Shown: positions 25,350-34,755, counted from the first letter of the stretch. The stretch is DNA of 64,000 nucleotides from Pseudofrankia saprophytica (GCF_000235425.2 NZ_KI912266.1:550273-614272), one strand, 5' to 3'. The notes: a model not told the origin generated them from the letters alone. Numbers and translations: made by a program.

Positions 25350-25399
25350 TTAGGACCACCTAACTTAAGGCAGGCCGACCTAACTTAGGACTACCTAAG
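25350..25399 (-). promoter_or_regulatory. two DtxR/IdeR-like operators upstream of efeUO
   Basis: TTAGGACCACCTAACTTAA (25350-25368) matches the 19-bp IdeR box at 13 positions. A second palindrome, TTAGGACTACCTAA, is at 25385-25398 with CCTAA just before it. Both share the TTAGG-n4-CCTAA core and lie 32-81 bp before the efeUO start. A DtxR-family regulator gene is at 46018. Iron-dependent repression is inferred. Confidence 0.75.
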
Positions 25400-25646
25400 A
25401 CCTACACGCAAGGGTCCTCCGAACGAGTGCCCACGAGCACCTCGACCAAGACTCACAACAGCTCGACCAGCGCAGGAACGAAAGGCGCGCGGGCGTCCCC
25501 ACACCCCCACCTCCAGGCGAAGATCGCCTCCGCCAACGGCTAGCGGCCGCACCCCTCCAGGACAGTCGGAACTCACCGCCGACACGCGACCCGAACGGGC
25601 GACCACAGCGTTGCCCTCGTCGAACGCATGTGCGAATGTTGGACGC

Positions 25647-25901
25647 GTGGAAGTGCGGATCGTGATCGACGGCGAGACGTTCGAGCTGCCGGCCGACACG
25701 GACCCGGACGGGCTTCGCCGACGCGTCGCCCAGGCGGTCTTCCGCGGCGAGGTCGAGCAGCTGTACCTGGCCGACGGCCACACGATGCTCGTCAACTGGC
25801 GCACGGTCAGGTTCGTCCAGATCCGCACCGGCCCGGCCGTGCCCGACCACTCCGGCATCGACACCGCGCCCGCGGCGACCGGTGACCCGCCGGCCCCCTA
25901 G
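25647..25901 (+). CDS. small uncharacterised protein
   Basis: 84 residues. MEVRIVIDGETFELPADTDPDGLRRR looks like a short beta-hairpin plus helix, with LADGHTMLVNWRTVRFVQIR following and a Pro/Ala tail. Codon use fits a real gene. No family is recognised. GTG at 25647 without an obvious ribosome site; GTG 25653 is an alternative. A cruciform-like hairpin follows the stop. Confidence 0.6.
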   Translation: MEVRIVIDGETFELPADTDPDGLRRRVAQAVFRGEVEQLYLADGHTMLVNWRTVRFVQIRTGPAVPDHSGIDTAPAATGDPPAP

Positions 25902-25903
25902 AC

Positions 25904-25968
25904 GGACCACGGTCGTGTGGTGGCCGGGGCGGGACCTACGGCCACCTTCCCCCGCACGGCCGTGGTCC
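25904..25968. terminator. branched terminator-like hairpin between convergent genes
   Basis: Outer stem 25904-25917 pairs with 25955-25968 (13 of 14), and an inner GTGGCCG / CGGCCAC stem sits within it. It starts two bases after the stop of the small gene and lies before the convergent hydantoinase end. Confidence 0.65.
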
Positions 25969-26031
25969 CCACTCTCACTCTGATGTCAAAGAAGCGGCCG
26001 TGGCGTCATGCCTCCCGGGCCGGGTTGTCTC

Positions 26032-27729
26032 TCAGGTGGAAGCTGGCTTTCCCCAGCCGCCGCCGCCTGGGGTGTGGACCGTGATCACGGCGCCGGCAGG
26101 CAGCGGTCGGCTGGCCTTGGGCGGGAGCGGGTCGCCGTCGACGTCGGCGCGGCCGACGACGCCGGGGCCGCCGCCGGCCGCGCCCTGCGGAGCGTGGCGA
26201 CGGCGATCGGCCAGCACCGACAGGGTCGCCGGCTCCAGCACCCGGATCGCGCGGACCAGGCCGGCGCCGCCGGCGTGCAGGCCGGCGCCGGCCGTCGTCT
26301 CGTCGAGCTCGTAGCGCTCCACCCGCATCGGGTACTCGAGCTCGAGTGCCTCGATCGGGGTGTTGAGCGTGTTCGTCATCCCGACGTGCACCCCGGACGG
26401 GCCCGGCCCGCGCGCCGAGCCCCCTGCCCCACCCGCCAGCGTCTCGTAGTACGTCCAGCCGTCGCCGCCGATCACCAGGTTGTTCATCGTCCCCTGGCCC
26501 TGCGCGGGCAGGACCGGCAGCGTCGCCGGGTCCTCTCCCGTCTCGGTCGCCGCCGCCGCCGCGCCCGCGGCGGCGGCGGTAGCGGTAGCGGTAGCGGCGG
26601 CGACCGCCTGGCCCAGGGCGGCGAGCACGGTGTCGGCGATCCGCTGTGACGTCTCGACGTTGCCGGCGACGACGGCCGACGGACGACGGGCGTCGACCAG
26701 CGAGCCAGGCTCGGTGACGACCGTGAGCGGCGCGTACGTGCCGTCGTTCGCCGGCACGTCGTCGGGCAGCAGCACCCGCAACGCGAAGCAGCACGCCGAG
26801 CGGGTCACCGCGCGCGGGCAGTTGACGTTGCCCCGGACGGCCGGCGAGGTGCCGGTGAAGTCCACCGTGAGGCCGTCCCCGGCGATCGTCACCGCGACCC
26901 GCAGCGGGATGTCGACGTCGTCCGCGCCGTCGCCCTCCAGCTCGCTGGCCGCCTCGTACCGGCCGTCTGGCAGCAGCGCGACCAGCGCCCGGCCGCGCCG
27001 CTCGCCGTAGCGCAGCACCTCGGCGAAGGCGGTGAGCACGGTCGCCAGGCCGTGCCGCGCGGCGAGCTCGGCCAGGCGGGTGCCGGCGAGCCGGTTCGCG
27101 GCCGCCTGCGCGCGCAGGTCGCCACGGCGCAGGTCGGGGGTGCGCGAGTTCGCGCAGATGAGGTCGAGGATGTCGTCCTGCCATCCGCCCGCCCGGACCA
27201 GCCGGACCGGCGGGATGATCAGCCCCTCGGCGAAGATCTCGCGCGAGTCGGCCGGCATCGAGCCGGGCCGCATGCCGCCCATGTCGGAGTGGTGCGCCCT
27301 CGTGGCCGCGTAGCCGATGATCTCGCCACCCGGTCCACCCGGCCCACTCGGCCCACCCGGTCCTTCCGACCCGCCCGCGGAGGCGATCGGCGGGATGGTC
27401 AGGGGGCTGACGAGGGTGACGTCCGGCAGGTGGTTGCCACCGGTGAACGGGTCGTTGAGCACCCACACGTCCCCTGGCGCCGCGCCGCGCTCGGCGACCA
27501 CCCGTACCGACTCGTAGAGCGCCCCCAGGTGCACGGGCACGTGCGCCGCCTGCGCGACCATCCGGCCGTCCGCGTCGAACAGCGCCGCCGAGCAGTCCCG
27601 CCGCTCCTTGATGTTCGACGAGTACGCGCTGCGGACCAGCAGCGTCCCCATCTCCTCGGCGATCCCGGCGAGCCCGCTCGCGAGCACCGACAGGGTCACC
27701 GGGTCCAGCCCGGCCGGCACCGCGTCCAT
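26032..27729 (-). CDS. hydantoinase B / oxoprolinase-family subunit
   Basis: 565 residues. Family features: DPVTLSVLASGLAGIAEEMG at the start, IKERRDCSAALFDADGR near 47, VWVLNDPFTGGNHLPDV near 97, RAHHSDMGGMRPGS near 150, DFTGTSPAVRGNVNCP near 300, and HTPGGGGWGKP at the end. HyuB usually works with HyuA to open hydantoins or 5-oxoproline in an ATP-dependent way, but no HyuA gene is nearby. There is a Gly/Pro insertion near 135 and an Ala/Thr run near 375. ATG at 27729; it diverges from the M20 peptidase by 61 bp. Confidence 0.88.
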   Translation of the reverse strand: MDAVPAGLDPVTLSVLASGLAGIAEEMGTLLVRSAYSSNIKERRDCSAALFDADGRMVAQAAHVPVHLGALYESVRVVAERGAAPGDVWVLNDPFTGGNHLPDVTLVSPLTIPPIASAGGSEGPGGPSGPGGPGGEIIGYAATRAHHSDMGGMRPGSMPADSREIFAEGLIIPPVRLVRAGGWQDDILDLICANSRTPDLRRGDLRAQAAANRLAGTRLAELAARHGLATVLTAFAEVLRYGERRGRALVALLPDGRYEAASELEGDGADDVDIPLRVAVTIAGDGLTVDFTGTSPAVRGNVNCPRAVTRSACCFALRVLLPDDVPANDGTYAPLTVVTEPGSLVDARRPSAVVAGNVETSQRIADTVLAALGQAVAAATATATAAAAGAAAAATETGEDPATLPVLPAQGQGTMNNLVIGGDGWTYYETLAGGAGGSARGPGPSGVHVGMTNTLNTPIEALELEYPMRVERYELDETTAGAGLHAGGAGLVRAIRVLEPATLSVLADRRRHAPQGAAGGGPGVVGRADVDGDPLPPKASRPLPAGAVITVHTPGGGGWGKPAST

Positions 27730-27790
27730 CTCCCCAGCGTGGCAGCTCCCCGCCCGGCGCGGGCCGTGAGGGCCGTGGTCAGATGAGGCC

Positions 27791-29242
27791 ATGCCAGCCG
27801 CCACCCCCGGCGTGCCCGCCGGCCCGTCCACCGGTAGGTCGAACGGTCTGTCCACCCGTGAGCCTCCGGGCGGCGTCTCGGCCGAGCTCGCCGCCGACGT
27901 CGCCGGGCGGGTGCGGGCGCTCATGCCGCGTGCCCGCCAGGAGCTCGCCGAGCTCGTCGCCATCCCGACCGTCTTCGACCCCCGGCTCGGGCCGTCGGCC
28001 GACTGCGTGCGCGGCGCCGACCTGGTCGCGGACGCGCTGCGCAACGCCGGGCTGCCGGACGTGCGGCTGGTCGAGACGCCGGACGGCTCGACGGCGGCGA
28101 TCGGCCACCGACCAGCGCCTGCCGGCGCGCCGACGGTGCTGCTCTATGCCCACTACGACGTCCAGCCCCCGGGCGACGAGGCGAGCTGGGACAGCCCGCC
28201 GTTCACGCTGACCGAGCGGGACGGTCGCTGGTACGGCCGGGGCGCCGCCGACTGCAAGGGCAACCTGATGGCCCATCTCACCGCCCTGCGGGCGGTCGGG
28301 GATGCCCCGCCCGTCGGGATCAAGGTCGTCGTCGAGGGCTCCGAGGAGCAGGGCACCGGGGGGCTCGAGCGGTTCGTCGACCAGAACCCGGACCTGCTGA
28401 CCGCGGACACGATCGTGATCTGCGACTCGGGCAACGTCGCCGTGGGCGTGCCGACGCTGACGACGGCGCTGCGCGGCCTGGTGAGCGCCGTCGTCCGGGT
28501 GACCACCGGCACCAGCGGCATGCACAGCGGCATGTTCGGCGGCCCGACGCCGGACGCCCTGCTGGCGCTGGTCGCGATGCTCGCGACGCTGCACGACGAG
28601 GCGGGCGACGTCACCATCCCCGGGCTCGCGACCGACGGGGTGTGGAGCGGCGAGCCCTACCCCGAGGAACGGCTGCGCGCCGACGCGCACGTGCTGCCCG
28701 GGGTCGGCCTGCTCGGAAGCGGGACCGTCGCCGACCAGCTGTGGGCCCGGCCGGCGCTGACGGTCATCGGCATGGAGGTTCCGCCGCTGACCGGCGCGCC
28801 GTCGGCGGTTCAGCCGGCCGCCGCGGCCCGGCTGAACCTGCGGGTTCCGCCGGGCGTCGATCCGGAGGCCGCCTATGGGCTGCTCGCCGAGCATCTGCGC
28901 GCGGTCGCGCCGTGGCGTGTCCAGGTGGAGGTCGAGTTGGAGGGATCCGGCGCGTCGTTCCGCGCCGCGACCGACGGGCCCGGCTACCGGGCGATGACGG
29001 CGGCGCTGGCGACGGCCTACGGGCGGCCGGTCACCACGGCGGGGCAGGGCGGCGGGATACCGCTGTGCAACACGTTCGCGCGGACCTACCCGGACGCTGA
29101 GATCATGCTGGTCGGCGTCTCCGAGCCAGCCTGCCTCATCCACGCCCCCAATGAGAGCGTCGCCCCCAGCGAGATCGAGCAGATCGCCCTGGCCGAGGCG
29201 CTCTTCCTGCTCGGCCATCCAGCGAAAGCAGGGAGATCATGA
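27791..29242 (+). CDS. M20 family metallopeptidase (dipeptidase)
   Basis: 483 residues. The di-zinc ligands are all seen: HYDVQ near 121, GRGAADCKGN (Asp) near 152, EGSEEQG near 182 (catalytic and ligand Glu), CDSGN near 213, and LIHAPNES near 456. SGMHSGMFGGP belongs to the dimerisation insert. The family cleaves dipeptides or N-acyl amino acids in the cytoplasm. The divergent hydantoinase B gene suggests that N-carbamoyl or peptide-like amino acid derivatives are the shared substrates, but this is only inference. Confidence 0.92.
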   Translation: MPAATPGVPAGPSTGRSNGLSTREPPGGVSAELAADVAGRVRALMPRARQELAELVAIPTVFDPRLGPSADCVRGADLVADALRNAGLPDVRLVETPDGSTAAIGHRPAPAGAPTVLLYAHYDVQPPGDEASWDSPPFTLTERDGRWYGRGAADCKGNLMAHLTALRAVGDAPPVGIKVVVEGSEEQGTGGLERFVDQNPDLLTADTIVICDSGNVAVGVPTLTTALRGLVSAVVRVTTGTSGMHSGMFGGPTPDALLALVAMLATLHDEAGDVTIPGLATDGVWSGEPYPEERLRADAHVLPGVGLLGSGTVADQLWARPALTVIGMEVPPLTGAPSAVQPAAAARLNLRVPPGVDPEAAYGLLAEHLRAVAPWRVQVEVELEGSGASFRAATDGPGYRAMTAALATAYGRPVTTAGQGGGIPLCNTFARTYPDAEIMLVGVSEPACLIHAPNESVAPSEIEQIALAEALFLLGHPAKAGRS

Positions 29243-29329
29243 TCGGGGCGGGGCGAATAGCACGATCACCCCGTAAAATGAGCAACCCAGCTCCGCGCCT
29301 GGCATCGCACGGTGCCATTCTTGGGGGTC

Positions 29330-32300
29330 ATGGAATCGCGGGGGGATGAGGCCACGTTGGCCATGCCCTCGGAACCCCCGCCGGTGACGGCCCCGTCCGG
29401 GGAGCCACAGTCCGCGAATCCCGCGCCCGTCGACCAGTTGTCCGCCCAGCCCGTGCCGCCCGCGCTCGCGCCGGCCACTTCCCCTGAACCCGTGGTGACC
29501 GAGACCCCGACGACCGCGACCCCGGCGCCCACGACCGAGCCCGCGACGACCGAGGCCCGGCCCGGCCCGCCGACCCCGCCGGCCGGAACCGAGACCGGAA
29601 CCGAGACTGAGACCACGCCCGCGGCGCCAGCCCGCCAGCGGGCCCCCCGGCGCGCGCCGGCCAAAACGGCGGCCGCCAAGGGCCCGACCGTCTCGCAGAC
29701 CGCGTCCACAGGCGCCACGACCACAGGCGCCACGACCACGGACGCCACGACCACGGACGCCACGACCACGGACGCCACGACCACGGAACCGTCGAGGCCG
29801 AAGACGACCCGCACCCGGTCGACGCGTAGCCGGACCAAGGCCACACCCGCCGCGACGGCCAGGCAGTTGCCGCTGCCGGACCCCACGGCGGCCGATCCCA
29901 CGGCGGCGGACCCCACCGCCGCTCCCGCGCCGGACAGACCCGCCCAACAGGCCGGCCCGGGCATGACGAGGTTCGCCGACTCGACGCCGGAGCCGGCCGA
30001 GACGCGGGTCTCCCCCCAGCTCGGTCCGACGGGCACGGGGGATCTCAGCGAGCTGATCCGGCTGCTGATCCCGGATGACCCGACGACCGGCCCGGTCCCG
30101 ATCCCGGCGCCGGCCCCGGACACCGGCCCGCTGATCCTGCCCCCGATCTACGGCCCGTTCCTGATGCCGATGGCCGGCGAGACGGGGTCACACACCATTC
30201 CGCTCGCGTACCGGGGATGGGACGCCGAGGACACGTCTGGCTACGCGCCGGACGACGCCACCGCGCCGGTGAACCCGGAAGGCGCGGACCAGGGCAGCCG
30301 GGGCACGGCGCCAACCGGTGGGAGCGCCACCGGCGAAACCACCACCGCGGCCGCGGAACGGCCCACCGCCCCAGCCGCCGCGACGCGGGCGGACGGGGCC
30401 GCCGAGCCCCGCGGCGTCGCCGAGCCGGACGGGGCCACTGAGCCGGACGGGGCCGCCGAGCCGGACGAGGACGGGTTCACGGTCGTCGGGGTGTTGGCGC
30501 ACCGGCGGCGCGGATGGCGCTGGATGCGCTGGCTGTTGGCGTTCCTGCCGCTGCCCGCGCGCCGTTCACCGGCGGGGCGGGGGCCGTTCTCGCGGCACTG
30601 GCCACGGGCGTTGCGCTGGTCGCTGGACATGAGCTGGGAGCGGGCGTTGCGCCGGCCGGGGCTCCGGCGCTGGCTCCCCGCCGTGGACTGGGAGGAGACC
30701 ATGGGCCGGCCGCCGGCCCGGCACCTGCTGCCCGCGCTGATCTGGCCATCGGCTCCGCCTGGGCCAGCGGTGCGGCGCTGGCCGACGGTCGAGCGCTCGC
30801 CGTCCCGGCCGGGCTGGGCCAGGGGTGACGTCGACCGACGGTTCACGCCGGTATACGCGGTGGCGTTCTCACCGGACGGGCGGCGGCTGGCGACGGCGAG
30901 CGGCGACGGCCGCGTCCGGCTGTGGAACGTCGACGACCCGGGCGCGCCCACGCGGCTGTGGGAGGTCTCGACGAGGTTCGCGGCCGGGCCGGTCGTGGCG
31001 TTCTCCCCCGACGGCGCGTGGCTGGCCACCGGCCACGACAGCACCAACGCGGTGCTCTGGGAGATGAGCGAGCTGGCCGGGCCCGTCCCGCGCGCGTTGC
31101 TCACCCATCCCGGCGGCCTGACCGGGGTGCACTTCTCGGCGGACGGGCGACGGCTGGTCGCCACCTTCGCCGCGGAGGCCGCCCGGATCTGGGACATCAC
31201 GGACCCCACTCATCCGCGCCCGCTGGGCCGCGCGGGCGACTCGCGCCTGGTGCGCGCCGCCGCGATCTTCCCGGACGGGCGCTGGCTCGCGACCGCGGGC
31301 GAACGGGTCGAGTTCTGGGAGGTCTCGGCCACGCCGGTGCGCCGGATGCACCTGGCGGCCGGCGAGGGCCCGCTGTTCGACGTGGCGGTGGCGCCGGACG
31401 GCCGGACGATGGCGGTGGGACGCCTCGACGGCACCGTCGACCTCTGGCACACGATCGACCCGTCGGCGCCGGCGCCGCGGGCCTCGATCGACGCGCACGC
31501 CGGCTGGATCACCTCTGTCACCTTCGGCGCGGACAGCCGGTGGCTGGCCACCGTGAGCGCGGAGCACGTCGCGCTGTGGGACCTACGGGACCCGACCGCC
31601 GCGGTCGGGCGGACGCGCGCGCGCCTGCCGGTGACCGCCGTCGCGTTCGCTCCCGGGCGCGGCCTGCTCGCCGTCGCGAGCCTCGACGGGTCGGTGGCCC
31701 TGCTGCGCCCGACGACGCCGGTCTCACTGGAGCGGGACACACGGCCGGCCCAGGCTCATGAGCCGGGCGGCGCGAACGGCCACGCGGCGGTGCGCCCTGA
31801 CGAGGCATGGGCCGTCGAGGCGACCGACACCGAGAAGACGGAGATCACGGCCGATGTCCGGCCGCTGACGACCCTCGGGCCGACCGGGGACGCGCCGGTC
31901 GACGCCGGCATCGACCTGCCGGGCACGCGCCGCCGTGGGCGCCGGACGAACGGCGGGGCGGTGGTGGTCGGGGGGGCCACGATCGGCCTGAGCTGTCTGC
32001 TCGTCTTCGGTCACCAGCTTGGGCTGCCTCCGGCGCTGCTGTTGATCGTCGGACTGATCGTCGTGTTGGCGCTGGTCGCTGCGCTGGGGGTGGCGCTGGC
32101 GGCGGCCGTCTGGGCGCCGATGGCTGCCGGGCCGCGCCGGGCCGCCGGCGCGGACGGGTCGGTCAGCCGGTCAGCCGGCCGGCGAACACGCGGTGCGCAT
32201 ACCCGCTCGGCGAGCCGGCCGCGCCGACCGGGGTCGCGGACGGCGGTCGACGGCCCAACGACGGCGACGGCGACGGCGACGGCGACGCGAACGAATCCGA

Positions 32301-32512
32301 CGGAGCTGACCGAGCCGACCGAGCAGCGGCCGAGCGCGGGCACGGATCCGCTGAACGCCACGCTTCCGCTCGACCTCGCCGGCCTGGATGACATCGACAT
32401 GGATGTCGTCGGGACCGAGGACGACGGCCTCGGTGGCCGGGTGGGCGCCGGGTCCGAGGGTGCCGCGACGGCCCCCCAGCCCGTACCCGAACCGACGCGT
32501 CCGACGTCATAG
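29330..32512 (+). CDS. large WD40 protein with disordered N-terminus and C-terminal membrane segments
   Basis: 1060 residues. Residues 1-230 are Pro/Thr/Ala-rich and disordered, with Thr-Thr-x-Ala repeats. About 230-500 is mixed, basic and Trp-rich. About 500-800 holds six to seven WD-type blades such as VAFSPDGRRLATASGDGRVRLW and VAPDGRTMAVGRLDGTVDLW. Two close membrane segments follow at about 873-935, then a charged tail. Actinobacterial WD40 proteins of this kind act as scaffolds, but the partners here are unknown. ATG at 29330 is chosen; the frame is open 18 bases earlier. Confidence 0.8.
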   Translation: MESRGDEATLAMPSEPPPVTAPSGEPQSANPAPVDQLSAQPVPPALAPATSPEPVVTETPTTATPAPTTEPATTEARPGPPTPPAGTETGTETETTPAAPARQRAPRRAPAKTAAAKGPTVSQTASTGATTTGATTTDATTTDATTTDATTTEPSRPKTTRTRSTRSRTKATPAATARQLPLPDPTAADPTAADPTAAPAPDRPAQQAGPGMTRFADSTPEPAETRVSPQLGPTGTGDLSELIRLLIPDDPTTGPVPIPAPAPDTGPLILPPIYGPFLMPMAGETGSHTIPLAYRGWDAEDTSGYAPDDATAPVNPEGADQGSRGTAPTGGSATGETTTAAAERPTAPAAATRADGAAEPRGVAEPDGATEPDGAAEPDEDGFTVVGVLAHRRRGWRWMRWLLAFLPLPARRSPAGRGPFSRHWPRALRWSLDMSWERALRRPGLRRWLPAVDWEETMGRPPARHLLPALIWPSAPPGPAVRRWPTVERSPSRPGWARGDVDRRFTPVYAVAFSPDGRRLATASGDGRVRLWNVDDPGAPTRLWEVSTRFAAGPVVAFSPDGAWLATGHDSTNAVLWEMSELAGPVPRALLTHPGGLTGVHFSADGRRLVATFAAEAARIWDITDPTHPRPLGRAGDSRLVRAAAIFPDGRWLATAGERVEFWEVSATPVRRMHLAAGEGPLFDVAVAPDGRTMAVGRLDGTVDLWHTIDPSAPAPRASIDAHAGWITSVTFGADSRWLATVSAEHVALWDLRDPTAAVGRTRARLPVTAVAFAPGRGLLAVASLDGSVALLRPTTPVSLERDTRPAQAHEPGGANGHAAVRPDEAWAVEATDTEKTEITADVRPLTTLGPTGDAPVDAGIDLPGTRRRGRRTNGGAVVVGGATIGLSCLLVFGHQLGLPPALLLIVGLIVVLALVAALGVALAAAVWAPMAAGPRRAAGADGSVSRSAGRRTRGAHTRSASRPRRPGSRTAVDGPTTATATATATRTNPTELTEPTEQRPSAGTDPLNATLPLDLAGLDDIDMDVVGTEDDGLGGRVGAGSEGAATAPQPVPEPTRPTS
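29708..29782 (+). repeat. 15-bp coding tandem repeat, five units
   Basis: Units of AC(A/G)G(G/A)CGCCACGACC run head to tail from 29708 to 29782 inside the WD40 gene and encode the Ala-Thr-Thr-Thr repeats. Unit number is likely variable between strains. Confidence 0.75.
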
Positions 32513-32668
32513 GCAACGTTCCCATCACCCAAAGAACCCGGGCCGGCTATCCGGGTCACCTACGCTGCGTGGCTCCGGCGGTTCCTGGCCGGCGGAGCGG
32601 CCCGAAGAACCGTTTCGACCTGGCGCGGCCGATGTGCCCGAGCTGAGCCAACTGCCGTAAAGTCACCG

Positions 32669-33460
32669 GTGAGACCACCGGTCTTCGGCATTCGGATACT
32701 CGACAGTGAGGTGGTGGCAGCCTTGTTCACCGCCCGGCGGGATCCGGATGCGTCCGCGAAGGGCACGGCCCAGCGGGCCACAGCGCCCACGGAGGCCACG
32801 GCACTCACAGAGGTCGGGACGCCGGCGGAGGCCACGGCGGCCCCGGTCACCGTCCTCCAGATCGGGGACGTCGCTCGGCAGGTAGGTCTGTCCCTGCGCA
32901 CGGTCCGCTTCTACGAGGAGGCCGGGCTGCTCACCCCGGTCGGTCGGACCCAGGGTGGCTTCCGTCTCTACGACGAGGACGCCCTGGACCGGTTGCTTCT
33001 GATCAAGCGTATGAAGCCGCTCGGCTTCACGCTGGAGGAGATGCGCTCCCTGCTCGCGGTACGTGACGAGCTTCGCGTGCCGGACCTGACGGCGGACCGC
33101 CAGCACGAACTGCGGGAGCGGCTGAAGACCTGGGCCGTGCTGGCGGAGGAGAAGCTCGCCGATCTGCGGGCGCGTGCCGGGATCGCCGCGGACTTCGTCG
33201 CCGGCCTGCACGACGACGCGTCCCGGCTGCCCGAAGTCACGGACGACTCCGATGTCACAGACGACCCCGATGTCACGGACGATCTCACGGACATCGTCAC
33301 GCGCTCCGGCGCCGTCGACACCGCCCCCATCACCGGGGACAGTGCCACGACCTGCGACGATGGCGGTAGTGGCGGCGCGGCGCGCGCCGTCACCGCCCAC
33401 CGCTCAACCGCACCCGAGCACGACGCGCCTTCGACCGAGACGAGCCCCGACCGGACCTGA
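32669..33460 (+). CDS. MerR-family transcriptional regulator (long form)
   Basis: 263 residues. After a ~65-residue low-complexity N-terminus comes the MerR winged helix: LQIGDVARQVGLSLRTVRFYEEAGLL (about 68-95) and FRLYDEDALDRLLLIKRMKPLGFTLEEM. A coiled-coil linker follows to about residue 180, then an Asp/Thr-rich tail with repeated VTDD units. No metal or drug ligand-binding motif is obvious. It is paralogous to the gene at 33593. GTG start at 32669. Confidence 0.87.
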   Translation: MRPPVFGIRILDSEVVAALFTARRDPDASAKGTAQRATAPTEATALTEVGTPAEATAAPVTVLQIGDVARQVGLSLRTVRFYEEAGLLTPVGRTQGGFRLYDEDALDRLLLIKRMKPLGFTLEEMRSLLAVRDELRVPDLTADRQHELRERLKTWAVLAEEKLADLRARAGIAADFVAGLHDDASRLPEVTDDSDVTDDPDVTDDLTDIVTRSGAVDTAPITGDSATTCDDGGSGGAARAVTAHRSTAPEHDAPSTETSPDRT

Positions 33461-33592
33461 CCGTCCGCGCCGCCGGCGCGCCGCCGCGAGCGGTCGCCGA
33501 TCGACGCGGAACGGACGCCGAGTGCCCGCGCGCTCGGCCAGCGGCACCCGCCGAGCCCACCCGTCCCGCCTCCAGCATCGATAAGGGTTCAG

Positions 33593-34039
33593 TTGTCCAG
33601 CACGCATAGCATCCCGTCCGCCGCCAACGCCGGACGCGAGGTTTACCCGATCGGCGACGTAGCGGACAAGGTCACCCTGTCGTTGCGCACGACGCGCTTC
33701 TACGCCGAAGCCGGCCTGCTCGCCGCCGTCGCCGAGGACGGGGCCGGGGCACCGCTGTACGACGAGGAGGCCGTCGACCGTCTCCTCCTGGTCAAGAAGA
33801 TGAAGCCGCTCGGCTTCGCCCTCGAGGAGATGCGCGCCCTCATCGACCTGCGCGACGAGGCGACGAGCGCCGGCACTCCTCCCGAGCGGCGGGAGGAGCT
33901 GCTCGACCGGCTTCACACCTGGGTCACCCTCGGCGAGGAGAAGCTGCGCTCGCTCGAGGAGCAGGTCCGCATCGCGGAGTCGTTCCTGCACGGCCTGCAC
34001 GACGACGCTCACCGCGCCCGCCGCGCGGCCGGCGAGTAG
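33593..34039 (+). CDS. MerR-family transcriptional regulator (short form)
   Basis: 148 residues. YPIGDVADKVTLSLRTTRFYAEAGLL and LLLVKKMKPLGFALEEMRALIDLRDE are close to those of the preceding MerR protein, so the pair arose by duplication. It lacks the long ends of the first copy and ends after the dimerisation helix (FLHGLHDDAHRARR). TTG start after AAGGG. Its stop is five bases before the cupin gene, so the two are co-transcribed. Confidence 0.87.
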   Translation: MSSTHSIPSAANAGREVYPIGDVADKVTLSLRTTRFYAEAGLLAAVAEDGAGAPLYDEEAVDRLLLVKKMKPLGFALEEMRALIDLRDEATSAGTPPERREELLDRLHTWVTLGEEKLRSLEEQVRIAESFLHGLHDDAHRARRAAGE

Positions 34040-34044
34040 TCCGC

Positions 34045-34407
34045 ATGCCGACCTTCATTCAGAAGCCGACCATCGTCGAGGCGGCGGGCACCCTACCGAA
34101 GATCATCCGGGAGTACGTCGGCAAGGTGAACACCGGTTCGTCCGGTGTGAGCATCGCGCACATGACCAGCCCGGGGGGCTGGGAGGAGCCGGGCCAGCGG
34201 CCCGAGTTCGACGAGTACACGCTGGTGCTGCGCGGCACGCTCACCGTGGAGCACTCCGGTGGCGTGATCGAGGTCGGTGCCGGTGAGGCCGTCCACACGG
34301 CGGCCGGTGAATGGGTGCGGTACAGCACTCGCGGCGCCGACGGCGCCGACTACATCTCGGTCTGCCTGCCCGCCTTCGCCCCCGACACCGTCCACCGCGA
34401 CGCCTGA
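34045..34407 (+). CDS. cupin-domain protein
   Basis: 120 residues, one small beta-barrel. A partial cupin motif 1 region is PEFDEYTLVLRGTLTVEHSGG (about 53-73) and motif 2 is VGAGEAVHTAAGEWVRYS. The usual metal-binding His pair of motif 1 is not present, so it may be a ligand-binding or non-metal cupin. The closely spaced MerR gene suggests the cupin is the regulated or sensing partner. Confidence 0.82.
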   Translation: MPTFIQKPTIVEAAGTLPKIIREYVGKVNTGSSGVSIAHMTSPGGWEEPGQRPEFDEYTLVLRGTLTVEHSGGVIEVGAGEAVHTAAGEWVRYSTRGADGADYISVCLPAFAPDTVHRDA

Positions 34408-34755
34408 GGCGGCCCCGCGGCAGACGCTTTGCGCCCGCCGCCGGGTACCGCCTGTCGGGCGCTGAGCGCCCTCCCACGTGGTTCCGGGTCGAGGCCTGTG
34501 ACGGTGGCTGGACCGAGTCGGGGCTGGCGAGGTGGCTTGTTTGGCGCTGCGCTGATGCGCCGTCACCTCCGGTAGCAAGTTGCGCTTACTGGTCTGGAGT
34601 GTCGGCGTCGGGGCCGCGGCGGGCAGGGCGCCGACTACGATCGGGGGGAACCGCCGCGGCGCCCTCCGGCCGACCGACTGAACAGCTGGCCGACCGACTG
34701 GTTGGATGGCTCCGAAGGGCGAGCAAGACGGGCTGGCGGCGGCGGGAGGCGACGG
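34408..34755. other. 348-bp gene-free region upstream of the ClgR-like gene
   Basis: No supportable gene. It contains the promoter of the XRE regulator and a GCGCTGATGCGCC partial palindrome near 34551-34563 that may be an operator, but no regulator can be assigned. Confidence 0.35.
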
